A stretch of 64,000 nucleotides of DNA, from positions 73,178,113-73,242,112 of the forward strand of contig QVOM02000042.1 of the NCBI GenBank assembly GCA_003586115.2. Reading direction: 5' to 3'. The DNA is from Salvator merianae. Its lineage: Eukaryota; Chordata; Lepidosauria; Squamata; Teiidae. Positions 1 to 10,450 of this stretch are shown here, one piece after another. The first letter of the stretch is position 1. The number at the start of each line of letters is the position of its first letter. The translations under genes and the position numbers were made by a program. The notes under the pieces were generated by a model. It saw nothing but the letters and a program-made list of their open reading frames with translations. It had not been told where the DNA came from and searched no databases.

Positions 1-1231
1 CTGCATGAGAAAGGCAAAATGTCTTCTTAGCTAAAGGTCTGGGTAGTGAGGTGTGCCTTCACTAATTGTCAAAGACATATAGTGAATGGTGCATAATTTA
101 GACTGGAGTCTAGAGCAAATCAAAGAAGCTTTTACACGTAGCTCTTCCTCAAATCTCATAGGGCAAGAGTACTATCGATAGAGTCTCCTTAGCAGAAGTT
201 CTTGTGGTTTCGGACTTCTGATGCGACTTGAACTGAGATAGATAATTTAAGGCTAGTTTAATAGGCAAACTGGCAGAAGTGCTTATCAGCAGCCTTGCTG
301 TTGTATTCTGCCCTAGCAGCAGCTCTGAACTGCTCCCAGAGGCTCCTCTTCTGCTGAAGTTCAGACTTTGGCTGTAATCTCACAAGGGCAAGATGCAATC
401 GACTGATGGGTTGACTTCTGCAAGGCATATGTGAGCTATCCCTGGGATGAGAGACACGGAGAGGCACCACAAAAGTGCCAAGCCTCCCATTCTCCATAGG
501 TGCTTCTTCTCTCTCTATGTAGAGGGGCTCAGAGGCAGGAAGTGCCTTACAAGATTACAGGGAGAGGGATGTTTTTGTGCCATTCCCCAAATGGCTGACT
601 TCCTGACCCATTTGGTGTCTGGCACAAAAGTGTCCTCCCCAGAAACCTCATAGCTGGGGAAACAAGGCCCTTCTACCTGGAGGAGGAGGAAGTGCCTATC
701 TACCGTGACAGTCAGAAAAACCAGGATACAAGTTAAGTCAACTAGGGCAGATGGATAGGCCCAAGAGTCAATTGGAATTGGGGTTGTGTGTCTCCAGCCA
801 GGGAAGTGCACTCTGCATGTGGCACTCCTGTTCAGAAACATTTCTGAGTTGCAAGGAGGACCACATCAGATCTCTGAAGATTTGATGGAGGCCCTTCCAC
901 TCTTTTGGTGACAACTGTCCACTCACACTCAACCCCTAACAGGGTTTATGTCTGTAAGAAGCAGGAAGAATAGTACGAATAGTACAGAACGTTGGAATAA
1001 ATAGGAAAATGCTTTAATGTACACAACATTTTGCAGAATGCACCTTTCCTTGGTATGCAGTGTAGGTTCTGTCATTTCATCATAGGGATAAGGATAGCTG
1101 TAATTCAGCATCACTGAAAAACTGGAGATCCTTGCCCCTACTTTCTCTCTAGTTCTCTCTTTCCTCTCTGATCTTTACAAATGAATGGATTTCCTAACAC
1201 ATTTTCCATTGTTTTCTACCCTTACCTGTAG
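1..1231 (+). other. AMTN: AMTN intron (partial)
   Basis: This stretch lies upstream of the last AMTN coding exon and ends in a pyrimidine-rich tract and an AG acceptor (cttacctgtag). I looked for the preceding SSEE-type AMTN exon and did not recognise it here, so earlier exons are probably left of the window. No other gene or clear repeat is seen. Confidence 0.6.
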
Positions 1232-1675
1232 CAACCACTCCAGCAGATGGTTGGGGTTCTCATTCCTGGACTGTTCCCTTCAGGCCCAGCTATAGTCCAA
1301 CCTGAAGGCCAAGAAGGGCTTCTTCCAGCAGGCCAGGCTAATTCAAATCAGGTGAACCTACTTCCAGAGGGCACAGCAGCAGGCATCCAGAAGGTTTCCC
1401 CAACCACAAATGATGGTTTGAATGAGGCCGCAAGTGAGTTATATCCAACCCCTTCTGGCTTCAGACAGGCAGCTGTTGGGACAATTGCTGTGTTTGCAGA
1501 ACCAACTGCCAGCATGAACATGGAGCCAAGTGAACTTCGGGAACCACCTACCTCTCCCACAGGTCTTGATAAGGACATTACTGAGAAGGCTCCCAAACTA
1601 GCCCAAGTGCTTGTGAGAGGAGACAGCTATGTGCCGATAAGCACCATGAAGACCAAGCCACTGAAAGAGCCATAA
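1232..1675 (+). CDS. AMTN: amelotin, terminal coding exon (3' part of gene)
   Basis: Amelotin is a secreted SCPP-family protein of maturation-stage ameloblasts and junctional epithelium. This exon opens in phase 0 after an AG acceptor and runs 147 codons to TAA at 1673-1675. It begins QPLQQMVGVLIPGLFPSG, matching the mammalian exon around SLFPGGILP. It continues with Gly/Pro/Gln-rich sequence containing EGLLPAG and TAAGIQ, which resemble human DGSLPAG and TPAGIQ. Mammalian amelotin ends soon after that point; here the frame stays open for roughly 60 more residues rich in Pro, Thr, Ser and Glu, ending KTKPLKEP. The position just upstream of AMBN on the same strand agrees with the conserved AMTN-AMBN order. 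The identification rests on remembered family sequence plus synteny; the upstream exons are outside the window. Confidence 0.85.
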   Translation, partial: QPLQQMVGVLIPGLFPSGPAIVQPEGQEGLLPAGQANSNQVNLLPEGTAAGIQKVSPTTNDGLNEAASELYPTPSGFRQAAVGTIAVFAEPTASMNMEPSELREPPTSPTGLDKDITEKAPKLAQVLVRGDSYVPISTMKTKPLKEP

Positions 1676-1994
1676 GGACTATCTAACACCATGTGCATGT
1701 TGCTTACGTTTGTGATCAGCTAAGACAACATTTGAGCTGGCAGACTGTTTTCATTGTTGTTTTACATCTGTCCATTCCTGTTCTAGAAGGAGCTGATCGG
1801 CAGCCATAAAGACCCACAAAAGCACCTACTATTATTCTAACTCTTATGTTTTGAAAACATGTGATCTGAGTACTTTTAGAAAACATGTGATTTGAGTACT
1901 TTTAGAAAATGATATCACTGGGCGTTTAAATTTTTGAGAGCTTTTTTTTTTAGCTTAAACTCATTTGACAATGCAGTTGTTCCTGCCAGTAATC
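1676..1994 (+). other. AMTN: AMTN 3' untranslated region (proximal part)
   Basis: This follows the AMTN stop codon. No canonical AATAAA occurs before the DNA transposon at 1998. The nearest canonical signal found is AATAAA at 3272-3277, which would make a long 3' UTR containing that transposon. The true polyadenylation site cannot be decided from sequence. Confidence 0.45.
1854..1905 (+). repeat. 26-bp tandem duplication
   Basis: Two adjacent 26-bp copies (1854-1879 and 1880-1905), each starting aaaacatgtga and ending tacttttag, differ at one base. They lie in the presumed AMTN 3' UTR. Confidence 0.9.
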
Positions 1995-1997
1995 TTA

Positions 1998-2457
1998 TGG
2001 TCCATTCACACTTACCAGTCTAGTGTAGTATAACTGCATACCTGCAGTGTGGCAGCCATTTGCACTTTCAGTGCTAGAACAGCCCAATTCTGAGCCACCA
2101 GCACTTGAAGTGTGAATGGCAGGCCCGATCACCATGACAGCAGCTGTGGCAACATCTAGTGTGTGGCCAGATGTTGCCTGGTGATCAGGATGTGGCACAG
2201 TACTGTGCAGTTGCAGCTGCAGCCACCCTGCCCCACCACACCCACTTGCAGCATTCACGCCCAGAAGAGGATGCGAACACTGCTGACCAAGAGCCATCCA
2301 GCTGCTCCCAGTCAAGCCGCAGACAGCATTTTAGTTGTCCACAGCTAGTATTTAGGAACAGCTGGAGGCGCTCCCGGATGCTTGTGGCATGGGCATGCGG
2401 TTGGGCTTGCTCAGTGAGCATCCAGAAGCTCAGCTACAGGTTAGTGGGAAAAGGCCC
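1998..2457. mobile_element. non-autonomous TIR element, TSD TTA
   Basis: Termini TGGTCCATTCACAC and, on the other strand, GGGCCTTTTCCCAC align end to end. They are flanked by TTA at 1995-1997 and 2458-2460. The interior shares phrases such as tgtccacagctagta, gctgctcccagtc and catgacagcagctg with the copies at 42152, 54051, 56231 and 56690. It has no coding capacity; short open frames here belong to the repeat. The 3-bp target duplication and GGG-type ends suggest PIF/Harbinger (inference). Confidence 0.75.
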
Positions 2458-2460
2458 TTA

Positions 2461-3704
2461 GATTCATACATAGGATTTGTGTTTGTTGATCCTTGGAGAT
2501 AGCAATGACGACTGTCCCCAGCTCTTTGTGCCCCAAGCAGCTATTTCTTAGATGTACTGTATCTACAGGGAGTCCCTTGATTCTACACAAGTGCCTATTT
2601 GTTATATATAAGGGAAAAATGATATAAACAGACTGAAGATAGGTGTCCTCAGTCATTTGGCCATGACATGTAAAAGAGAAAGTTCAACATTTTTCCTCCT
2701 CTGTGCTTCAATGAGAGCCTCTCCCCCTCCTTGGCTGTTTTTCCTTCTCCCAAGATTCATTTCTGGTATCTTGGAACTCAATCAGGGTTCAGGAAGGCAT
2801 TAAGAAACAGAGTACAGGGAGAAATCAGGAGTTCACTCCTGCTGCCCACTCCAGAGTTTCAGAATGGTTCTTGGTGTTGATTTTGTTCAAGTTGCATATC
2901 TATTGTTAAATTACAAGCCAGCCAGCCAAGCACTATTGCAGAGAAGGAATGTGACAGTTTCACAAACAATGAAAAAGATGGGCTTTTTTGATATGCGCTG
3001 ATATAGTTTAGCTTGCTCTATTAATTCATTTCAGCTATGCCACCTTATTCTTGGTAAATATACATCATGAAAGCACAATGCGTTTATCATCGTATGCATA
3101 CAATGGCTCCTTTCATGAGCATCAAATCACAAGAAGCTGTTAGAGCACAGTATATTCATTAAATTGTATGGTTTCTGCAACTGAATAGCATGCCACAAAT
3201 ACCTGTTTTCTTCAGAAATTATAGCAATGTCATGTCTTTTAGTTTCTGTTGCCAATCCAGAATTATCTATCAATAAAGACATTTTCAAAGACATACATTG
3301 GGATATAAATTTACTGTAATATTCCAGCTTAAAGTTTTGATCGTATTGAAGGGAGAATTGTCAATAGTAATAATAGTAATTTAATAAATAACAACAAAAA
3401 CAGCTTACAACATGTGTAATATGGAGTTCATTATTAAGTTTTTACTGTTACTTTCAGACATTTTAAATAGCAACAGCATTATTATACATATAGGTCAAAT
3501 TTAACAAAATCTGGTAAATACAAACTACTAAAAGGAGAAATAAATAAATGAGATTCATTACATGCAAGTACACACAGATAATCAGTTATGAATTGTAGAT
3601 GTAGCTATCATCCTGAATGCAGCCATCAACCTGTCTTAAGTTTACAAGGAATTATCAAAATATAATGGCTGTGGAATGAAATCTTCCACTTATTCTGGAA
3701 AAGG
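2461..3704. other. intergenic, AT-rich, no gene seen
   Basis: No supported gene or recognisable repeat was found. An AATAAA at 3272-3277 is the only candidate distal polyadenylation signal for AMTN. Confidence 0.4.
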
Positions 3705-3712
3705 GTCTGAAA

Positions 3713-4681
3713 TAGGGATGTGCATGAAGCTTCATTTCCTTCGTATTTCACGCGAAAATGGCGTTTCCGCCATCTTCGCACGAAATATGAAGGGAAAAAG
3801 GGACAGCGAAAGCGAATGGCAAAGGTCCCGGCGACTTTCGCTGACCTTCGCCATTTGCCGCACCGTCAGAAAAATCAATGCGAAGGGAAGACCTTCGCCG
3901 ATCGCTAAAGTTAAGTGCTGCCTCTGTGACAGGCAGCACTTAACTTTAGCGATTGGCGAAGGTCTTCCCTTCGCTTTGATTTTTTGCCATTTCCGATCGC
4001 TCTCTCATTCCCCCCCCCCATTCTGTCTGTGTGCGCGTGCAAGTGACAGAAGAGGGGGAATGAGAGAGCGATCAGAAACGGCAAAAAATCAATGCGAAGG
4101 GAAGACCTTCGCCGATCACTAAAGTTAAGTGCTGCCTGTCACAGAGGCAGCAGCAGCACTTAACTTTCGCGATCGGCGAAGGTCTTCCCTTTGCATTGAT
4201 TTTTCACTGTTTCCATTTCCGATCCCTCTCTCCCCCTGTTCTTTCTGTGTGCGCGTGCAAGTGACAGAAGAGGGGGAATGAGAGAGTGATCAGAAACGGA
4301 GAAAAATCAAAGCGAAGGGAAGACCTTCGTCGATCGTAAAAGTTAAGTGCTGCTAGCGATCGGCGAAGGTCTTCCCTTTGCATTGATTTTTCTCCGTTTC
4401 CGATCGCTCTCTCATTCCCCCTCTTCTGTCACTCGCACACGCACACAGACAGAATGGGGGGGGGAATGAGAGAGCAATCGGAAATGGTGAAAAATCAAAG
4501 CAAAGGGAAGACCTTTGCTGATCGCTCTGCTGCCTCTGTGACAGGTGGTTTTGGTGAAGATTTTCGCCACGAAAACGAAAGGCTCCCTTTTCGTGCCTCT
4601 CGTTTTCGTGCAAAAACAAAGCTCTTTTGCTTCACAGCGCTGCGAAGTGAAGAGGGGAAAGTGCTTTTGTGCACATCCCTA
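3713..4681. mobile_element. hAT-like element with internal hairpin array
   Basis: The ends TAGGGATGTGCA and TGCACATCCCTA are inverted repeats fitting the hAT terminal consensus. They are flanked by a perfect 8-bp duplication GTCTGAAA (3705-3712 and 4682-4689). The 969-bp interior is CpG-rich and carries no transposase. It is built of iterated inverted units. A motif starting aatcaatgcgaagggaagac recurs near 3868, 4084, 4302 and 4490 (the last two diverged), the first three each followed by its reverse complement and then by a second palindrome around the ctctctcattcccc motif. Open frames read across it are by-products of the repeats. Confidence 0.88.
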
Positions 4682-4689
4682 GTCTGAAA

Positions 4690-5427
4690 CTGTTTTAATA
4701 CTAAAGCTGCACCAAAAAAAGATCCTCAAGCAAAAGAAAGAAAGAAAATTAGTCTAGCCTGCATTTGACAAACTTAATGTTAAACCTAAAGTGGAAGATG
4801 CTGATTTGAAGGTTGTTTCCACATTAGGTGAGATGCCTTGGAACAGTCAATTCTGTTCCAAGGTGAGATAGTTTGCTGTTAGGCCAGTTGAGGACTCTTC
4901 GCATTCTGGACAAAGCCCTTCAAAGTTCCTGACTGGGTCCTTTTTGGCTCACACCTCCATGATACAATATACCAAGGTCCAATGTGGACAGGCTGCTCTA
5001 ATGAGTGGAGGATAGGGCCTTTGCTAGTCTACACTAGAGGACAGATGGAGGGGGCCTAGCTAATACCATAGTTGTATAGCAGACAGTACAGAAACCGCCA
5101 AAGATTCTGATTATGAAAGAGGCCATGATAGATTTCCTCGTGATCCAGGACCTGTTTACTGAAATGGAAACACCTCCAAACCTTGAAGGGCATTGTTTGA
5201 GAAGTGAGGCAAAGAAGGAAGAGAATGAGCAAGGACTATCATTATACATCTAGTACCTATTCAATCATTTAAACACACAAATAAATGATGGAACTTGAAT
5301 TGTTCCCTTCTACTTTTCCTAAAATGCAGTGGTGGCTGAACCACACTGGCACTGATCAGTGGAGGACAAAGTATGAAAAAGGAGATGGTAGGAGGAGTCA
5401 GAATAGCTTGACCTAATGGTGGGACTC
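4690..5427. other. intergenic, nothing recognised
   Basis: No gene, clear repeat or structured element was identified in this stretch. Confidence 0.4.
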
Positions 5428-5526
5428 CAAGGCCCTGCGGGGCTTGCTGTAGACAGCACTAGTATGTGGATGGCAGGCTCCTATTCCAGAATATAATCTG
5501 GAATAAGACCCAGTGCAAAAAGGGCC
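5428..5526. mobile_element. truncated copy of the 180-bp TIR family
   Basis: It matches the second half of the 180-bp palindromic elements at 18732, 53766 and 59111 (cagcactagtatgtggatgg through gtgcaaaaagggcc). The first half is missing. Confidence 0.65.
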
Positions 5527-5531
5527 TAAAA

Positions 5532-5754
5532 GGTTGCATTCACACCTAAATTTTAATCCAGCTCCATTGCACTTTCAGAGTGAGATAACACATTGGCAAA
5601 GGGGCAAGTTGTTTGCTTTTGACTTTAACTAACCTGGAAAATCCACCTTTGGGCTAGATCACATGGAAAGAAAATGATGAATCGTTTTGCTGATGTGTTC
5701 TCTCACTCTGAAGACAGACTGAAGCTGGATTGAAACTTAGGTGTGAACATAGCC
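5532..5754. mobile_element. short TIR element, TSD AAA
   Basis: The inverted termini are about 32 bp (outer bases GGTTGCATTCACACCTAA and, reverse strand, GGCTATGTTCACACCTAA) and are flanked by AAA on both sides (5529-5531, 5755-5757). Length is 223 bp with no coding capacity. The 3-bp duplication groups it with the GGGCC-type elements. Confidence 0.7.
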
Positions 5755-5757
5755 AAA

Positions 5758-6939
5758 GGCTGTAATTCTGTGCAAATCTTCATGAAAACTGACTCTATTT
5801 GATATAATGGATTATACACACATCAGCTAACCTTCACTCCTAGATTTAAAGAGTGAAAGGAATATTGCTTACACAGAACTTCTGGTCATCTCAGAAGTAA
5901 AGTAAGCAATGTATTGATTTTTTTTCTTGTTTGGAGAATTTTTTAAAGACACTTTCTTTTCTTATCAAGTAACGGAGCATGGCTTTTAAAAGGCAGGAAA
6001 TGATGCTTTGCAAAAAACAAAAAGTGAAATGTTTTTATCTTATTATGAAGATAAATACTCTGTTGGATGGAACCAGTGGCCTCTGTATTCCAACAGTTTG
6101 AACTCGCATTGGCTAAGCTGATGTCTAAAGGGAGTGTTGACAGGACACAGGTGTGAAAGCACACTTCATGCTCCTTAGTTCCACAGAAACAGATCTTGTG
6201 ATTTATGAACTGCATGAATTTAAAATGATTCTTGGGACTAGAATGCAAATGATTCTAAGCACTTTGTAATGCTAAATGTGATTACCTGCTTACTCAAATA
6301 CCCCCATCTGGTCTCTTCAAAAGCCATTTAGATGTGTTGGGTACCCAGGAGAATCTTCTGGGTAATTTCCTAATACTCTCAGTTGCTAATGGTAGCTCCC
6401 AGCCTTTTCAATCTTGCTTTTTATAATTAATATTTGTTCAAACATTTCCCCTGGCTAATCAGTATTGATTAGAGAGATCAAATAATGCCTCAGTCTTGTA
6501 TGATCTCTATTTTTAAATAAATGGCATTTCCATCATCGCATTTTAGGAAACTGGCAGAAAAGCAGATGTAAAAGAAAAGTATGTAAACATATTATTTAGG
6601 GAGGAGATTTATTTCCTTTTCAAAGCTGGTCCTCACCATCCTAACTGGCAACTACACTACAGTTATTCTGTGCACTCCAAATAACCTCCATCCACAGAGA
6701 TCACCTTAAAATACTCCAGGCTGGATTTTATCCACTTACAGACCATTTTCTCAGTTTGTCCAGCTTGTTGTTTTGGTGTGAATGCTGGCTTAGATTTTCT
6801 TCAACTGGAGGTTTCCCTTTTATTTTTGAACTGTCCCATCATAAATTCTTGAACAACAATAGATGCTTGAAGCACCACCACTGAGGAAGATGCAATCTTT
6901 CATGGCTACAGCCATGAAAAGGCTGAAGCATTAATTTTA
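5758..6939. other. intergenic, nothing recognised
   Basis: AT-rich sequence; open frames here lack family resemblance and are not supported as genes. Confidence 0.4.
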
Positions 6940-9540
6940 TGAACTGAAGACCAAAAGAGCAAGCCCAGAACCTCTTCCAATTTTCTCTTCATTTCTTGTT
7001 TCATTTTGCATCTATGGGTTCACCTTCACACATGGAACAAGAAACAACCAGTGTGATCTATCCCAGCTAAACTATGGGAAAGCCATTTCAAGATTCTCTA
7101 CTCAAACAACCAAGTTATGGAAATGTTTCCGTTGCCATCAATATGTGAAGAACCAGAATGGTCACCTGTTACAACCGAAGAGATTTTCAAACTCATCTCC
7201 AACCTTAAATCAGGCAAAGCCCCCCGCCCAGATAATATCCCTCCAGAATTACTTACAGCCAACAGCGAGTGGTGGGCTCCAGTACTAGCATTCTTGTTCA
7301 CCAGCATAGTCTACACAGCTAAAATACCTGATGACTGGGACTTAGCTGTTATAATTCCAATATACAAAAAGGGGGACAGAGCTGATCCATCCAATTATAG
7401 ACCTATCAGTCTCCTGAATATTATTAGCAAGTTATACACAGCACACCTTTCCTCCAAACCTGTGGGCTGGCTGGAGCAGGAGGATATTCTAGCAGAAGCT
7501 CAAGCAGGCTTTAGAAGTGGACAGTCAAGGATTGATCAAGGACTAGTACCTCAACATCTTGTGGAAAAATATGCCGTTAAAAGAGGAGGATCAATCTACA
7601 CAGCCTTTATAGATTTCAAATCAGCTTTTGACCTCATCCCAAGAGATAGACTCTGGGAAAAGCTGAATTCCAGCAGCATAGATAAACGCCTTCTGATCCT
7701 CAATCACAGCTTATATGAAAACACACAACTTCAAATAAGATGCAATCAGCAGGGACATTTAATAGAGAAAGTACAGACTCACAATGGAGTTAAACAAGGC
7801 TGTGTTCTGGCACCTACTCTATTCAATTTTTACATCAACTCTTTGGTGGCAAATATGGAAGCAGTGCAAGCACATCCACCAGCTCTGGCAAATAAAGCAC
7901 TTCCAGTCCTTCTGTAAGCAGATGATGCAGTGCTTCTTTCTCTGACCCAAGTGGGATTAAAATGCTTGCTAAAAGCCCTAGAGTCATACTACAGCAAGGA
8001 AAATTTGACAATCAATTATGTTAAGTCTAAGGTGATGGCATTTACCAGGAGAAAGGCAAAATACAGCTGTAAAATTGGCACTCATACCATTGAACAAGTT
8101 ACATCTTTCAAATACCTAGGTATAATTTTTAATGCAAGGAGCAATTGGACACATCAAAAGTGTCACAGCAAATGCCCAAAGGAACATTAAAGCGATTTTA
8201 AGGTTTTACTGTAAGAGTTGTGGACAATTCATTCCAGCAGCCACTCAAGTTTATGCAACAAAGGTCATCCCTCAGCTCTTATATGACTCTCAGGTGTACA
8301 CACATAAAAACATCTCTTCTCTGGAAACACTGCAAACCAAATTTTTCTGTACAATTTTAGGACTGCCAACTTGTGTTTCTAATGCTGTGGTTTGATTAGA
8401 GGTAGGCCAAACCAAAATTGACACCCGGATGTGGATTCTTAAGATCCACTACTGGCTAAAACTGATCTTTTCTCCAACTGGGTTAGCTCCTCTGACACTA
8501 CTAGACCCCTGTCAAACAAAATGGAAACTGACATTGCAGGAGAAGTTGAGAAGTATAGGACTTACACCAGAGGCCTAGTACTAGGATATGACAGAGCTAG
8601 GGACACTGTCAAGCAAAGACTGTGGGACATGGACATTCAAGATCATTTGAGTGACATAACCAGACTCCCAATCATAAAAGAAAATGCAAAGTTATTTACC
8701 CCAGCAAGATATCTCCACAAATTGCACATTCCTAAACAAAGAAAGACATTCACCTTGACGAGATTCAATGTACTACACTCAGCTCTCCCCCAGGGCAGAT
8801 TCGAGGGCGTACCCTACCTAGAATGAACCTGTCCATGTGGACTGAATCAGGTGGAAAATGTTGCTCATACCATATTACGTTGCCACTTTTATGAGGAGGT
8901 ACATGCAACCTTTATCACCCCTATTGTGTCCCGAATAAAGGAGAAGAGCATTGCCTGAAACATCTACAAGAAGACAACCAATTCCAGAATACTATAAATG
9001 TAGCCAAGTTTTGTGCATTAGCAATCAAATTAAGAGCAAAAGCAACTGCAAGTAACAGCCAGGGACAAATTAGATAATGCTGACAAACTGTATATTTTAA
9101 ATTTTTATTACTATGACATTTTACAACTATATCTTTATATTTTGTACATTATTTTTATATGTTGATTTTAAATATGCTAAGGAATTTTTATGTATCTTGA
9201 TTCTGGTCATTGTCCGTACAAATAAATTCATTCATTCAGTGTGATCTGGCCACTGCTGCAGATGGCTCCTCTGTAAAAGTCCCTGAAAAAGAGTCATTGC
9301 TGAAGTGCTTCTTTTCTGAACTAAAGAACAAGAGAGCAGATTCTGAGAGCTTTTCATTTTCATGTACAAAGCATAAGAGCTTCAGCAAAGACTCTTTTAA
9401 GGTTAGTGGAGCCTCTGGCTGTGGCAACTGAGCTAGATCACATTGACCATTTCCTGCTCCCTTTCTTAGGGGATGCCTATGTAAAATGAAATGAGGCAGG
9501 TTGGAAAAAAAATGGGTTCAGGGTTTCCTGCAGAAAGCTA
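6940..9540. repeat. long palindromic repeat split by a LINE
   Basis: The right arm (about 9237-9540) contains an inverted repeat centred near 9345 that pairs gtgatctggccactgctgca with tgcc...gctagatcacattg. Its outer part also pairs imperfectly with sequence left of the LINE (about 6940-7059, for example tttcattttgcat and gaacaagaaac). Removing the LINE at 7060-9236 rejoins the two arms into one foldback element. The outer ends and any target duplication were not resolved. Confidence 0.5.
7060..9236 (+). mobile_element. 5'-truncated LINE, Dong/R4-like, with broken RT
   Basis: A non-LTR retrotransposon body flanked by a 10-11 bp duplication, CAGTGTGATCT, at 7049-7059 and 9237-9247, with a (TTCA)n-like 3' end. 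The reverse transcriptase reads from about 7072: GKAPRPDNIPPELL, NYRPISLLNIISKLY, AQAGFRSGQS, the catalytic block AFIDFKSAFD, and GVKQGCVLAPTLFNFYIN. A TAA at 7915-7917 replaces the aromatic residue of the YADD motif (reads *ADDAVLL). The same frame resumes to about 8190, after which there is a frameshift and further stops. The C-terminal part (8521-8930) ends in a Cys/His cluster, CPCGLNQVENVAHTILRC, typical of R4/R2-type elements. The endonuclease and N-terminus are absent. The family assignment to Dong/R4 is from recalled motifs and is less certain than its being a LINE. Confidence 0.85.
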
Positions 9541-9559
9541 ACTCAGTTTTAAAAGTTTG

Positions 9560-10450
9560 CTTTCCCTCCCTGTAAGGAAAGGAAAGAAAACAATTTTTCA
9601 CCTCTCCCTCTTAGGTAGCAGACATTCAGAAATCATTTCTCAATTTAATATTGTTGATCCCTCATTTTCTGCTTGAGTGGTTGCTATATTCCTTCTGCCC
9701 TCTGCTAAAGTGCTCCTGAGCTCTGTTTGTGTGTGTTTTCTGTGCGAGCTAGCATAGCTGATCTTGTGAGGAAAATTATCACCCCCTTCCTTCTTTCCTT
9801 TCTCTCTTTCTCTTTTTGGAGGAACACGGGTCAAGGCTTCAATTCAAGCACTTACAGCTAATCAGCAAAATGGGTAGAGGCTTTTCTTACTTGCTCTTTA
9901 ACTGGATGGTGTTAAAATCACAAAAAGGAGCACCAAAGCAGCTTTCCATCCTTTATCTTCTGAAGGAAACAGATTCTGCTCCCCCAGTTTCCTCTCCCTC
10001 ACCCTCCCTCCCTCTGAGGAACAAGGGACAAAATAATCACTCTGACTTCCATTGAAGCGTTTTCCTTCTCTGCTGGACTGTGTGTTTGTATACAAACCAG
10101 TATAGCTGGCTTCAGTTGGAATGAGGTTGAAGCTTTGTGTCTAATCCAGTTCATACTGAGTGACTTTTTCCTACTTGTTCTCAAACACAATAGGATATAG
10201 GTAGGAAGAATGTTAAAAGCACAAAAAAGTAGCACCAGACATCCTTCCTTTCCAATCTTGTGATGCGGACAGATTCCATTCCATCTGTTCATTGTCTTTC
10301 TGTTTCTTTCTCTCTCCATGGAGGAACAAAGAGCAAAGAAAGGAAATAAACAATCATTATGCCTTCTGTTACAGCTTTTTTTCTTCTCTGCTCAACACTG
10401 TGTTTGTACCAAGCCACTGAGGTTGGACAATGAACAGGTTTTCTCACAAG
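9560..10450. repeat. diverged tandem repeat, period about 300-350 bp
   Basis: Three successive blocks share ordered phrases. Examples are ttaaaatcacaaaaaggagc at 9912 and a near match at 10213; gactgtgtgtttgta at 10076 and a near match at 10396; and ggaggaacacggg, gaggaacaaggga and ggaggaacaaaga at 9820, 10015 and 10319. Each block has a pyrimidine-rich stretch just before the last phrase. The copies are strongly diverged, so boundaries are approximate. No coding function is apparent. Confidence 0.6.

Noticed and set aside
3713..4681. CpG-rich block that might be a CpG-island promoter
   Set aside because: It coincides exactly with a transposon with terminal inverted repeats and 8-bp duplications.
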